This document shows positions 8,702 to 17,700 of a DNA stretch of 42,565 bases, piece after piece (position 1 is the stretch's first letter; each line of letters begins with the position of its first letter). Made by a program: the position numbers and the translations under genes. This stretch comes from Planctomyces sp. SH-PL62 (GTDB taxonomy: Bacteria > Planctomycetota > Planctomycetia > Planctomycetales > Planctomycetaceae). The notes beneath the pieces are model-generated. The model saw only the letters and a program-made list of their open reading frames with translations. It was not told where the DNA came from and did no database searches. The stretch lies in contig CAMDEA010000061.1 of assembly GCA_945893045.1 (NCBI GenBank), positions 1 to 42,565 on the forward strand. Reading direction: 5' to 3'.

Positions 8702-9355
8702 ATGCGAAGACTATGGGTGTGTTTGGCGGCGGCTGGTTTGTTTGGTTGTGACGACTTCAACAAGTCGATGGAGGGCCCAGGTCGAGAAAAGTTGGTCGCC
8801 CCAGGTGGCATGGCAACGGGTGGCGATATTTCTGACGTGGCGAATGCCGGTCGGGCAGCACCTGCCGCGAATCCTCAGCCGGTCGCGAATCCGCAGGCTG
8901 CCGCGACTCCCGCGGCCGCTCCTGAGCAACCCCCTGCGAAGCCGAGCGGTTCGATCATCGGCAAGACCACCGGCAAGATCGTGGACCTGGCCGAAGCCAA
9001 GAAGAATCCGAAGATGGTTGAAGTCGACAACAAGATCACCGGCAGCGATCCGCTGACGGCTTCATTCGGCGCGTACGTTTCGATCACGTCAAAAGCGACC
9101 GCCCTGAACTTCAAGCATCAAATGGATATTTTGAAGGCGACCAATGACGACAAGTATCCGACCTTCAAGGAAGCGGAGAAGCTGATGAAGCAACTTCACA
9201 TCGAATTAAGTGCGTTGCCGCCATACCAGATGTACGGCTACGACGCGAAGACCGGTGGAATCGTCGTGCTCGAGGACAAGGCGGAGAAGATTCGGCTCTA
9301 CAAGCTCAACAACATTCCGCTGGAGGATGCGGACAAGCAATTCGATGCGCCGTGA
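8702..9355 (+). CDS. Putative lipoprotein of unknown function
   Basis: The product is a 217-residue protein that I do not recognise. A short hydrophobic N-terminus ends in LFGC, a usable lipobox with C16, so it is probably a lipid-anchored envelope protein. A Pro/Ala/Asn-rich linker (about residues 48-80) follows. The remaining C-terminal region (about 85-217) is charged and presumably folded, with a TASFGAYVSI segment. GGAG lies about 7 bases before the start at 8702. It follows the Gfo/Idh/MocA gene by 91 bases on the same strand. A stem-loop at 9379-9408 lies downstream. Confidence 0.7.
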   Translation: MRRLWVCLAAAGLFGCDDFNKSMEGPGREKLVAPGGMATGGDISDVANAGRAAPAANPQPVANPQAAATPAAAPEQPPAKPSGSIIGKTTGKIVDLAEAKKNPKMVEVDNKITGSDPLTASFGAYVSITSKATALNFKHQMDILKATNDDKYPTFKEAEKLMKQLHIELSALPPYQMYGYDAKTGGIVVLEDKAEKIRLYKLNNIPLEDADKQFDAP

Positions 9356-9378
9356 GCGAGTGCGTGATGCCAACAATA

Positions 9379-9408
9379 AAGCCCGGCTTCCAAAGGGAGG
9401 CCGAGCTT
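9379..9408 (-). terminator. Stem-loop terminator between convergent lipoprotein genes
   Basis: Positions 9379-9391 pair with 9396-9408 (13 bp, one mismatch, one G-U) around an AAAG loop. Read on the minus strand the stem is followed by TTTATTG, a short U-run, so it best terminates the large minus-strand lipoprotein gene that ends at 9437. It may also stop plus-strand transcripts, where only a weak AATTTT follows. Confidence 0.6.
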
Positions 9409-9436
9409 CGCGAATTTTCAGGGGTGACCGTCAGAG

Positions 9437-11671
9437 TTATTCCGCCGATTGGGTTTTCTTGGCGGCCGCCTTGCCGGCAGCCGGCGTGATCGTCTCGGCG
9501 GCGGCTGATTCCGTGGAGGTCACGGCGATCGCGTTGGTTTGCAGAATCTCATGCGATTCATCGTTCTGGACGAACGCGACCACATGCAGACGCTTCAGGT
9601 CCAGCGGTTTGGAGGGGAAGTCGATCCCTTCGCTTTCCTCGTACTTCTTCAAGTAGTCGGACAGCGACGTCTTGAGTTCTGCCAGCGGGATGGATTCCTT
9701 CACGGCCAGCTTGCCGTCTTTCAACTCAACGCCGCCGGGGCCGCCGATCATCCGACGGACGATCATTTCATGACTACGAACGCCGTTGCGGGCGAGGAAG
9801 TGGACTTCGTCTTCCGCGATGATCACTCGCAGACGCACATCCTTGGCTTCGTCCTTGAGTTCGTCGAGTCCCTGCACGTCGGCGACGATTTGCAAATTCC
9901 CTTCCTGGATGCGTGCATTGATGCGGACTTTAACAGCGGCCTTCTGCGCGAGCTGTTGATCAACCAACGTCTTCAAGCCGCGGTAGATGTCCGGCGAGTT
10001 CGGCAAGTAGCCGCCGACGTTGTTGACCGGAGCACCGTTAAGCAGCACGGTTGGTGTCCCTTGGCCGCGGTAGTAATTGGAGAAACGATCCTCGCCGTCG
10101 GCGTTGGTCAACGGGTCTGGCCCAGGAATGTGCTGGTGGTAACGGAGCACAATCACCTGCGTCTTCGGGTACGTGATTTCGAGAGCTCCGGTGGCGATAT
10201 CCGCACCGACGCACGGCGGGCAGGACGAGCCGGTGAACAGTTCGCAGAGGACGAGCCGGTTGCCCGTCGGGGTCTCCGCCGCCGGCTTGTCGGCGAAGCT
10301 GAGCACGCGTTTGCGATAGATCTCGTCTTTGAATTCATCCAGTCCGTCGGTCTGACCGTGTTTGGTTTTCCACAACTTGACGAGCGTGGCGCTGGGGAGT
10401 TCACGTTCGAGATCATCGGACTTCTGATCCCAGTCACGTTTCAAGAATCCCTCCAGCATTGGCAGACTGGCCAGCTCCGCATAGAGCGAGATCGCTTCGT
10501 CGGTTTGCTTCGACTTCTCGTGAAAGCGAGCCAGGCCATACATCACGGCCGGATCGAACGGGTTCTTGCCGCGCAGTTTGGTCAGGAAGGCGAAGGCTTT
10601 CTCCGCTCGTTCCGAATCGTCGGAGTCGATGTACTTGAGTGCCTGCACGGTGAGGATGCCTTCCCGCGCGGTCTTCAGTTGTTCCTTGAGGTCTTTGAGC
10701 GACTCATCGGTCAGCGCCTTTTCGGCGGTGCTGAGGTACTTCAGCGAGTACTCCGGGTTGTACTTGGTATGCGCCAGAATGATCGCGACGTTTCCCTTCG
10801 CCGTTTGTTGCAAGCGTGGTCCCCAGGGAGTGATGCCGTCCTGGTAATCGGCGACCAGTGTCTCAATCTCGTCGGGCGGCAAGTTGCGTTGAGCGGAGAC
10901 AAACACGCGCGTTTCCCAGGCCATCATGCTCAACGGACTGGTAGGGCGGTCCGCCACGAATTTGGCCAGCGCCTTCAACTTCGCCGCCGGTTCCGGCTGG
11001 CTAAAGGCTTGGCCGAGCGCGCGAGCATCGACCGGTTCCGGAGACGGGTTGAATCCATCGAGCGATTCTTCTTTCGTCGGCAGCAGCCGCGCCGGCAGAC
11101 AGTTTCCGAATAAGGCATTGCCGAAAACGACTCCGTCTTTCAGTGAGCCTTGGAAGTCCAGCGTTGTGCCGCTGACATCAAACGTCAGGTGGATGTTTTT
11201 GTTTTCAACTTCCGCAGCGGTCAGCTTGAAGGGGGGCAGGACTTCACTCTTGGCGGCCAGCGTGGCGGCGAACCCGCCCTCGGCAGCCTTGTCCGCCGCG
11301 ACCGTGATGATGCTCGTGTGAAAGTCGATGAAGCCCTCTTGGCCGGGGCGGGTCAGCACGAGAATCCAATTGCCAGCCAGCGATTTTCGAGCAGCACCTT
11401 GGTCGATCGGCGATTTCTTAGTGGCCTCTTTGAAAGGATTGTCATCGTCGAGGCTGAGGGACGAACTCCCCTTGCCCGACTTATCGGAGGCCCGCGCTTT
11501 TCCGGAATCACTGCCACCCTCTGGTTCGGGCGGCATCTTCAAGCCACTTGATGAATTGGCCGCGGTGGCGGGACCACCTTCGGAATTATTCGCGGGAGTG
11601 TCTGGCTTAGAGCACGCCAGACTCGAGCACACCAAGACGAGCCACAATCCATTCCGCCATCCTTGGAACAT
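9437..11671 (-). CDS. Large lipoprotein with thioredoxin-like CPPC domain
   Basis: The product is a 744-residue envelope protein. The signal sequence ends in SSLAC, a lipobox with C20. A low-complexity Ser/Gly/Lys region (about 25-75) and a beta-rich domain follow, then a helical, TPR-like middle (about 215-450). The C-terminal part contains a thioredoxin-fold segment with C484-P-P-C487 in LFTGSSCPPCVG and RGQGTPTVLLNG, which supplies the cis-proline. This part resembles Omp28/TlpA-like proteins and suggests a thiol-disulfide role outside the cytoplasm. The C-terminus is Ala/Lys-rich. No cytochrome-maturation gene is nearby. The combination of a helical solenoid with a TlpA-like domain is seen in planctomycete lipoproteins, but the client is unknown. 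Confidence 0.8.
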   Translation of the reverse strand: MFQGWRNGLWLVLVCSSLACSKPDTPANNSEGGPATAANSSSGLKMPPEPEGGSDSGKARASDKSGKGSSSLSLDDDNPFKEATKKSPIDQGAARKSLAGNWILVLTRPGQEGFIDFHTSIITVAADKAAEGGFAATLAAKSEVLPPFKLTAAEVENKNIHLTFDVSGTTLDFQGSLKDGVVFGNALFGNCLPARLLPTKEESLDGFNPSPEPVDARALGQAFSQPEPAAKLKALAKFVADRPTSPLSMMAWETRVFVSAQRNLPPDEIETLVADYQDGITPWGPRLQQTAKGNVAIILAHTKYNPEYSLKYLSTAEKALTDESLKDLKEQLKTAREGILTVQALKYIDSDDSERAEKAFAFLTKLRGKNPFDPAVMYGLARFHEKSKQTDEAISLYAELASLPMLEGFLKRDWDQKSDDLERELPSATLVKLWKTKHGQTDGLDEFKDEIYRKRVLSFADKPAAETPTGNRLVLCELFTGSSCPPCVGADIATGALEITYPKTQVIVLRYHQHIPGPDPLTNADGEDRFSNYYRGQGTPTVLLNGAPVNNVGGYLPNSPDIYRGLKTLVDQQLAQKAAVKVRINARIQEGNLQIVADVQGLDELKDEAKDVRLRVIIAEDEVHFLARNGVRSHEMIVRRMIGGPGGVELKDGKLAVKESIPLAELKTSLSDYLKKYEESEGIDFPSKPLDLKRLHVVAFVQNDESHEILQTNAIAVTSTESAAAETITPAAGKAAAKKTQSAE

Positions 11672-11889
11672 GCTTGGACCTCAATCAGAAGAGTCACAAA
11701 AACTGCCGGAGCGATCGGCCTCCTGCCAATCAGAAACGCCTAGAAAATCAGGCTCCGCAGCGGGGTGGGATTGTAGCGGTTTGAAGAAACGCCGGAAGAC
11801 CGCTTCGTGGCTTCCGGTTTTCCGACGGGTTTGTCATTCTGTCGCCGCCTTTCTCACGAAACATTTTTTCCTCTTCGTTGAGTTCTGAG

Positions 11890-13179
11890 ATGCCGTTCGG
11901 TTTCTTACGTCGAGCCAAGAAGCGTGTCACCGGAGTCGTCAAACAGGCGATCATCCGGCACCACAAGAATTCAGGAACGGTGCTCTTTTCCGATACGACT
12001 CTCCGCGATGGCGAGCAGATGCCGGGAGCCACGCTGGACCCCGATGACAAACTGCGGATTGCTCTGGCTCTGGAAGAAGCGGGAGTGCATTCGATCGACG
12101 CGGGCTTCCCCGCTTCGTCACCCGCGGATGTCGAGGCGATTCGCCGCATGGTCGGCGTCGTCAAGAAGCCGGTGCTGACCGCGCTGTGCCGTACCGTGCG
12201 TGGCGACGTCGATGCCGCCGACGAAGCGCTGCACGGCAATCCGACCAACAAGCGCGGCGTCAGTTTGTTCTGCGGCACCAGCCCGCTGCATCGCCAATTC
12301 AAGTTGCAGAAGTCGGAAGCCGAAGTCCTGCGGATCATCACCGATTCCGTGGCCTACGCCAGCGAAAAATTTGAGATCGTCGCCTTCAGTCCCGAAGACG
12401 CCAGCCGCACCGAAATCCCGTACCTCTGCCAGTGCTATCGCGAGGCAATTGATGCCGGCGCGACCACCATCGGATTTCCGGACACGGTCGGTATTCTCAC
12501 GCCAGAAAAGGCAGCCGCGTTCATTCGGGCCATTCAGGACGGCGTGCCGAATCTCGACAAGGCTCTGCTGGCGGTTCACTTCCACAACGATCTTGGCCTG
12601 GCGGTCGCGAACACGCTGGCGTGCGTGGCCGAGGGTGCCAATGTCGTCCAATGCACGATCAACGGCATCGGCGAACGAGCCGGCAATGCTTCGCTGGAAG
12701 AAGTCGCCATCGCGCTGGCTCTGCATCCCGAGCAGTACGGTGTGGAATTCAAACTCGACACGACCAAGCTCTACGGCCTCTGCCAATTGGTCAGCGAGCT
12801 CACGGGCTTGCCGCTGGCTCGAAACAAGCCGGTCGGCGGCGAGAACATCTTCGCGACCGAGGCCGGCATTCATCAGGACGGTCTGTTGAAGAACCCGGAC
12901 ACCTACCTGCCGTATCGCCCGGAAAAAGTGGGAGCCAGCGGCCTCACGCTGGTCATTGGCCGGCACAGTGGTCGGCGAGCCGTCGCGCACCGGATGCACG
13001 AACTCGGCTATGAACTGTCGGAAGACCAAATTCTGGCCGTCTTGCAGTCGATCAAGGACGTGCCGAAAGAGGAACGCATCACCGACGAGCTTCTCAAACA
13101 GTTTGCCCGGCGAGTCGCAACCCCCGCTCGCCTGACTCATGCAGGGAATAAAAGTGTTGGCCAGTTCGACCAAGGCTGA
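11890..13179 (+). CDS. 2-isopropylmalate / homocitrate synthase family protein (short LeuA-like)
   Basis: The product is 429 residues from ATG 11890; a TTG four codons earlier is the alternative, and neither has a strong ribosome site. The enzyme class condenses acetyl-CoA with a 2-oxo acid. The DRE-TIM metallolyase core is intact: D35-T-T-L-R39-D-G-E in [13 protein letters not shown], metal ligands H230 and H232 in VHFHNDLG, and [31 protein letters not shown] segment follows. Bacterial LeuA is usually about 510-550 residues with a C-terminal leucine-binding domain. Here the protein stops about 90 residues short of that, so this regulatory domain is absent. Homocitrate, citramalate or Re-citrate synthase activities are alternatives. 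A TPR gene follows. Confidence 0.85.
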   Translation: MPFGFLRRAKKRVTGVVKQAIIRHHKNSGTVLFSDTTLRDGEQMPGATLDPDDKLRIALALEEAGVHSIDAGFPASSPADVEAIRRMVGVVKKPVLTALCRTVRGDVDAADEALHGNPTNKRGVSLFCGTSPLHRQFKLQKSEAEVLRIITDSVAYASEKFEIVAFSPEDASRTEIPYLCQCYREAIDAGATTIGFPDTVGILTPEKAAAFIRAIQDGVPNLDKALLAVHFHNDLGLAVANTLACVAEGANVVQCTINGIGERAGNASLEEVAIALALHPEQYGVEFKLDTTKLYGLCQLVSELTGLPLARNKPVGGENIFATEAGIHQDGLLKNPDTYLPYRPEKVGASGLTLVIGRHSGRRAVAHRMHELGYELSEDQILAVLQSIKDVPKEERITDELLKQFARRVATPARLTHAGNKSVGQFDQG

Positions 13180-13277
13180 TACTCTGCCCGCCTCCGTGAG
13201 CTTGTCTCGTGAATTCCTCCAGACAAGCATCCGGTCAAACGCACAAGTCAACACGGACGTCGACGGAGGGCGCGCTC

Positions 13278-14222
13278 ATGCCTGCCGATCTCGAAAGCCT
13301 CTGCACCGCGGGCCGGCAACTGTTTCGACAAGGGAAACATGCCGAGTCGATCAAAGTCTTTCAAGAAGCCTTGAATGCCGACCCTGACCGGATCGACGTT
13401 CACGACGCCGTTGCCACCGCGTACTTCATCACGAAGCAATACGATAAGTCGATTGAGCACTTCACGCGCGTGACGCAGCTCCGCCCGAAGGATGCCAAGG
13501 CTTACGTCAATCTGGGTGCCGTTTACAACCGCAAAGAAGACTTTTCCAAGGCGGCCGACATTCTCAAGAAGGCGATCTCGCGCGATGGTAAGTCGGTCGA
13601 GGCGTACTACAACCTGGGCATCGCCTATCGCGGACTCAAGCAGCCGGCGATGGCGATCAATTCCTACAAGGAGGCGATCAGGATCAACCCGCGCATGCTC
13701 GACGCCATGCAGAACCTGGGCAACACCTATCTGGAAATGAACAACATCAAAGGAGCCCTCGAACAATACAAGAAGGCCCTCGAAATCAATCCCGACTTCG
13801 AGCGTGCGCAGCGCGGATTGGCGCGGGCGGAGGAAGCTCAGAATCAAGCCAAGGTCAACTTCAATCCCTTTGGCCGGTTGGTCGAACAGAACCCGGTCAA
13901 ACAGGCGAAGGTCGATGCTCGGCTCAAGCGGATGGAACCTGAAGAGCGGATCGCCGACCGGCAGTTCATCCGCCGCGCGATGATCGAGTCGCAAAGTCTC
14001 TGCCAACAGATATTCGAGCATCTTCGGGACACGCTCGAAGAAGACCTGACGCAACTCAATCGCGGAGTACAGATCAGCCAGCAAGAGGTTCACAAGTCAA
14101 TCTTCGCCGCGAAGGAAAAGTTCCAAGCGTCCTGCCAGAAGTTTCAGGACTTGCGAAGTCAGATGCAGCGTTTGTCGAAAAACCTTCGCGCTTACGAAGC
14201 CGGACTGAAAGAGTCGAACTGA
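13278..14222 (+). CDS. Tetratricopeptide repeat protein
   Basis: The product is 314 residues. The start at 13278 is chosen because GGAGGG lies about 9 bases upstream; the open frame extends 23 codons further upstream from a GTG without such a site. Residues about 5-175 hold consecutive TPR units, for example AYVNLGAVYNRKEDFSKAADI, EAYYNLGIAYRGLKQPAMAI and DAMQNLGNTYLEMNNIKGAL. A charged C-terminal half predicted as coiled coil follows (about 190-314). No signal peptide is present. It is probably a cytoplasmic protein-interaction scaffold. It overlaps no neighbour and is followed 16 bases later by the cyclotransferase-like gene, likely one transcript. Confidence 0.88.
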   Translation: MPADLESLCTAGRQLFRQGKHAESIKVFQEALNADPDRIDVHDAVATAYFITKQYDKSIEHFTRVTQLRPKDAKAYVNLGAVYNRKEDFSKAADILKKAISRDGKSVEAYYNLGIAYRGLKQPAMAINSYKEAIRINPRMLDAMQNLGNTYLEMNNIKGALEQYKKALEINPDFERAQRGLARAEEAQNQAKVNFNPFGRLVEQNPVKQAKVDARLKRMEPEERIADRQFIRRAMIESQSLCQQIFEHLRDTLEEDLTQLNRGVQISQQEVHKSIFAAKEKFQASCQKFQDLRSQMQRLSKNLRAYEAGLKESN

Positions 14223-14238
14223 CTGATCGAGTTCCGAG

Positions 14239-14640
14239 ATGCCGACACTTCCCTTGTTCGTCTTCGGCACACTGCGTCGCGGCGAATGCAACCACCATTA
14301 CCTCGCGGGAGCCTACGATCGAGTCCTCGCCGCGCAGTTGCTCGGCTTTGCCCGTGTCGAGCCGCTGATGATCGCTCGCCAACCCGGTTCCGCAGAGGAC
14401 GGCGAGTTGTTCTTCCTCACCCCTGCAACCTACTCCGCAACTCTGCGCGGCTGCGACAGCCTGGAAGAACTCGCCCCCGGCAGCTTGATCGGCCACGAAT
14501 ACCGCCGCATCGCCGTGCGCGTCCAAACCGACTCCGGCGAATTCATCGCCTGGACCTACTCGCGTCCCGATGCCGAGAGCGACACTGACCTGCAGTCGCT
14601 AATTGCCGCCGAGTCCCAACGACTCGCCACCGACCGGTAA
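14239..14640 (+). CDS. Gamma-glutamylcyclotransferase (AIG2-like) family protein
   Basis: The product is 133 residues, a typical length for the small AIG2/GGCT fold. The substrate-binding loop is FVFGTLRRGECNHH at 7-20. An acidic pair E76/E77 in CDSLEELAPG lies where the catalytic glutamate is expected, followed by HEYRRIAVRV. These proteins convert gamma-glutamyl amines or peptides to 5-oxoproline; many members remain uncharacterised. Its start lies 16 bases after the TPR gene stop, so the two are likely co-transcribed. It is convergent with the giant coiled-coil gene, which ends 110 bases away. Confidence 0.85.
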   Translation: MPTLPLFVFGTLRRGECNHHYLAGAYDRVLAAQLLGFARVEPLMIARQPGSAEDGELFFLTPATYSATLRGCDSLEELAPGSLIGHEYRRIAVRVQTDSGEFIAWTYSRPDAESDTDLQSLIAAESQRLATDR

Positions 14641-14749
14641 AAGCTCACCAGCCCACTCCCAAAGAATTGCCAAAAGAAATCCCAATCTAAAGCCCAAAGC
14701 AGAGTTCTTCTTCATTCCTCTGCCCCCATTCCTCTGCCGAATCCGCAGA

Positions 14750-17700
14750 TCACTGTTCCGCCAGCGCCTCGTAATACCGCCGAATGTGTTCGGAGTACTT
14801 CGGCAGCGTCTTATCATGCGGCAGATTGAGCATCTTCTCGCGCAGCGCCGGAGGCAGATGTCCCCAAACCGATTCGCGCAGCAGACGTTGCCGCCGCAAC
14901 TCGCCTTCGACATCCGCACCCGTGCGTTCGCGGTCGGACGAGTTGCGGGCCTGCTTCGAGTCACGCCCGGTCGGCTTCCCGCCGCTACCGTCGGTCGTCG
15001 TGGACGAGTTCTCGCCCGGCGGTTTGTCGGACATCGGAGCCGTCTGTCCGCTGCGGGCGAGCGATTGCTGCCGCGCCGCACGCTGCTGCCAGAGTTTCAG
15101 CAGTTCATCCAGCGAATTGACCGCCGACTGTTGAGCCGTCTGAGTCGGCTTACCGGTTTCGCGCACTTCCAGTCCCTCCAACGATTGTCGCATCGTCGAG
15201 AGAGTCGTCTCACGCGGCGGATCTTCGTTGTCTGTCGAAGCGGGGTCCGTCGGGACGCGGTCCAGCAGTTCGGACGTCGCCTCGCGCAGCGACTGTTGAT
15301 CACGGGCGATCTGACGAACTTCTGTTTCCGACTGTTTGACCTCATCCTCCTTCGCGGGATCAGTCGGTTTACGAGTCTCGGCGTCGCGCGTGCGGTTGCC
15401 GACATCGGCTTGAAGCTGACGCAACAACTGCAACTGTGCAACGGGGGGCACCGGTTCTTGAGGCGCATCGTTCTGGTTTTGCTGCGCGGCCTGCTGTGCG
15501 TCGTCCTTGTTCGGAGATTGCTCGGGCTTAGGGGGCGTCAAAGCCGCGGCCAGCGATTGCAGCGAGCGGAGCGCCGACTGTTCGCGGCGACGAGTTTCGT
15601 CATCCAATCGTTTGTCGCGCAGGCGTGACGCGGCGACTGCGAGATCATTCGTCGCTTGATCGAGCGTCAGCCGCACCGCCGCGATGTCTCTCAGCGATTC
15701 CGATAGCCCGCGAGTGCTCTCCGCGAGTTCTCCTTCTTCCTCGCTCAGACTGAGAGCCGCCTTCGACAGCGGCCGAGTCCACTTGCCCCCCTTTTGCTGT
15801 TCCTCTGCAAGCCGCTGCGTTTCCTCCACGACGGTCTGCTGCCGAGCAATCAATTCACGAACCGCCTCGGCCAGTGCGTGAGCCTTCTCCGCGAGTTCCT
15901 TCTGTTGTGCGGCTCGCCGAGCGGCGGCGAGTTCGCGACCGGATTGTTCCAAATCTTCGAGCGCGGTTTGCTGCTCGTCAGCACCGCGCGCGAGTTGCTT
16001 GTCGCCAAGCTGTGACTCCGCCTGCTGCATGTGCCGACTCGCTCGACGCAGAGCGTCCAGCGCTTCTGCGGCCCGCGACTCTTTCAGTCGCGACGCCAAT
16101 TCCTCTGTGGCCTTCTTCGTTTCGGCTTGCCGCTCGCGCAAAGCGTTCGCTTGTTCCGCGAGTTGTTCCGGCGTGAGCGATTCCGCTTTCGCAGCCGCTT
16201 CCTTCGTCTCGTTGAGCAACCGGCGTTGCCGCTGAGTCAGCGCATCGAGTTGCTCCGCGAACTCCTTCAACTCGCGAACGTCGCCGTCGAGGTTCGCGGC
16301 AGGAGTCTGCCCCAATTTGTCTGCGAGCGACTTCAAGTCCTCCGCCAATTGCTGCTGCGTGCGTGCCGCCTGGCCCAGATTATTAGCCGCGACTTCCTGC
16401 GCCGCCTCGCGAGCTTTCGCGATCAAGCCACGTTGATCGAACTCGCGGATGATCTCCTCGTGGGGCAGGTTTTCAACCTGCCCTTCCTGCTTTCGATCCT
16501 CGTGGCCGGGCAGGTTGGAAACTTGCCCCACGATCCGTTGCCGAAGCTGTTCGATCCGTTCGGCCTGTCGTGATTGCCGATCCGCGACCTTCGCGATGTC
16601 CGCTTGTTGTTGACTGGGCAACTCTGCCGCCGACTTCCCCAACGTCTGCGGAGCGAGTTCGTTGGTGTCACGATTCAACGACTCTTGAGCATTCGCCAAT
16701 TCCGCGACTTCGCGAGCTAACTCGCGGCGATCGCGCCACTGCGTCAAATCGCGAACCAGTTCCGTCAGCGTCGACAACACTTCGCTCTGCCGAACGACGA
16801 TCTCCGCAAACGAACGCGGCACTTCCGGCGAGGACTGTCCGCCAAGCGTCTCTTTCACAACCTTGCCCAGCGTGCTCTCCAACGCCGGCAGCGTCGCGTG
16901 ATTGAGCGCCTCGATCGCCGTTGCGATCCGCGTCAGGCGCTCGCGCGTGGCCGAGTCATTCAATTGATTACTCTCAAGCTGTGCGAGCAACTCCCGCGCG
17001 TGAGCCGTCACGTCATCACCCCGTCCCGCCGGTCGCGATCCGATCAACCGCGAGCCAATTTGCCGCTGATCCAATTCCACTCGCTTGAGCGAGTCCCGAT
17101 CCTGCGGGCGCAACTCACCGGTCTTCTCCGCTTGAACGCGTAATTCCTCCGTCTGATCCTTCGTCTGCGACTGCCGTGCGGCCAGCGATTCCAAATCGCG
17201 CAGCAACAGATCGAGCCGCTGTGCGATCTCCAACACCTTGGCTTCCGGCGAGACGACGGTCAGCGTCCGCAGCGCACTGCGACCGACGCGCGGTTCACCG
17301 ACATCGCAGAAATCCGCCGCCGCGATTCGCAGCATGATCCGGTCACCAACAACCGGATGCAGTTCACTCAACGACCAATCCTTTCGCACGACCGCGTCAC
17401 GCTGCCCGTCCGCGTGGGGCAGGTTTTCAACCTGCCAGTCCTCACCGTCAGTAGTCCGATCGTCGTTTGTAGCCCGGACGCCTACGTCCGGGCTTTGTTC
17501 GGACGTAGGCGTCCGAACTACGAGAGACTCCAACCCAATCTCGCGCAGCTTGCGGTCGTCTTTCACCACCGCTTGAACTCGTATCGTGGCGTTCGCCGTC
17601 ACGAGTTGATCCATCGCCGGAACTTCCAGCGAGACAGACGGCGGCGGATCGACCACGCCGATCACTTCCAGCCGCAACGCCGATGAGTTTTCAAACCGAT

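Noticed and set aside
14603..15628. A plus-strand frame of 341 codons opposite the coiled-coil gene
   Set aside because: It is a product of the repetitive Gln/Glu/Arg codons on the other strand and starts in noncoding DNA.
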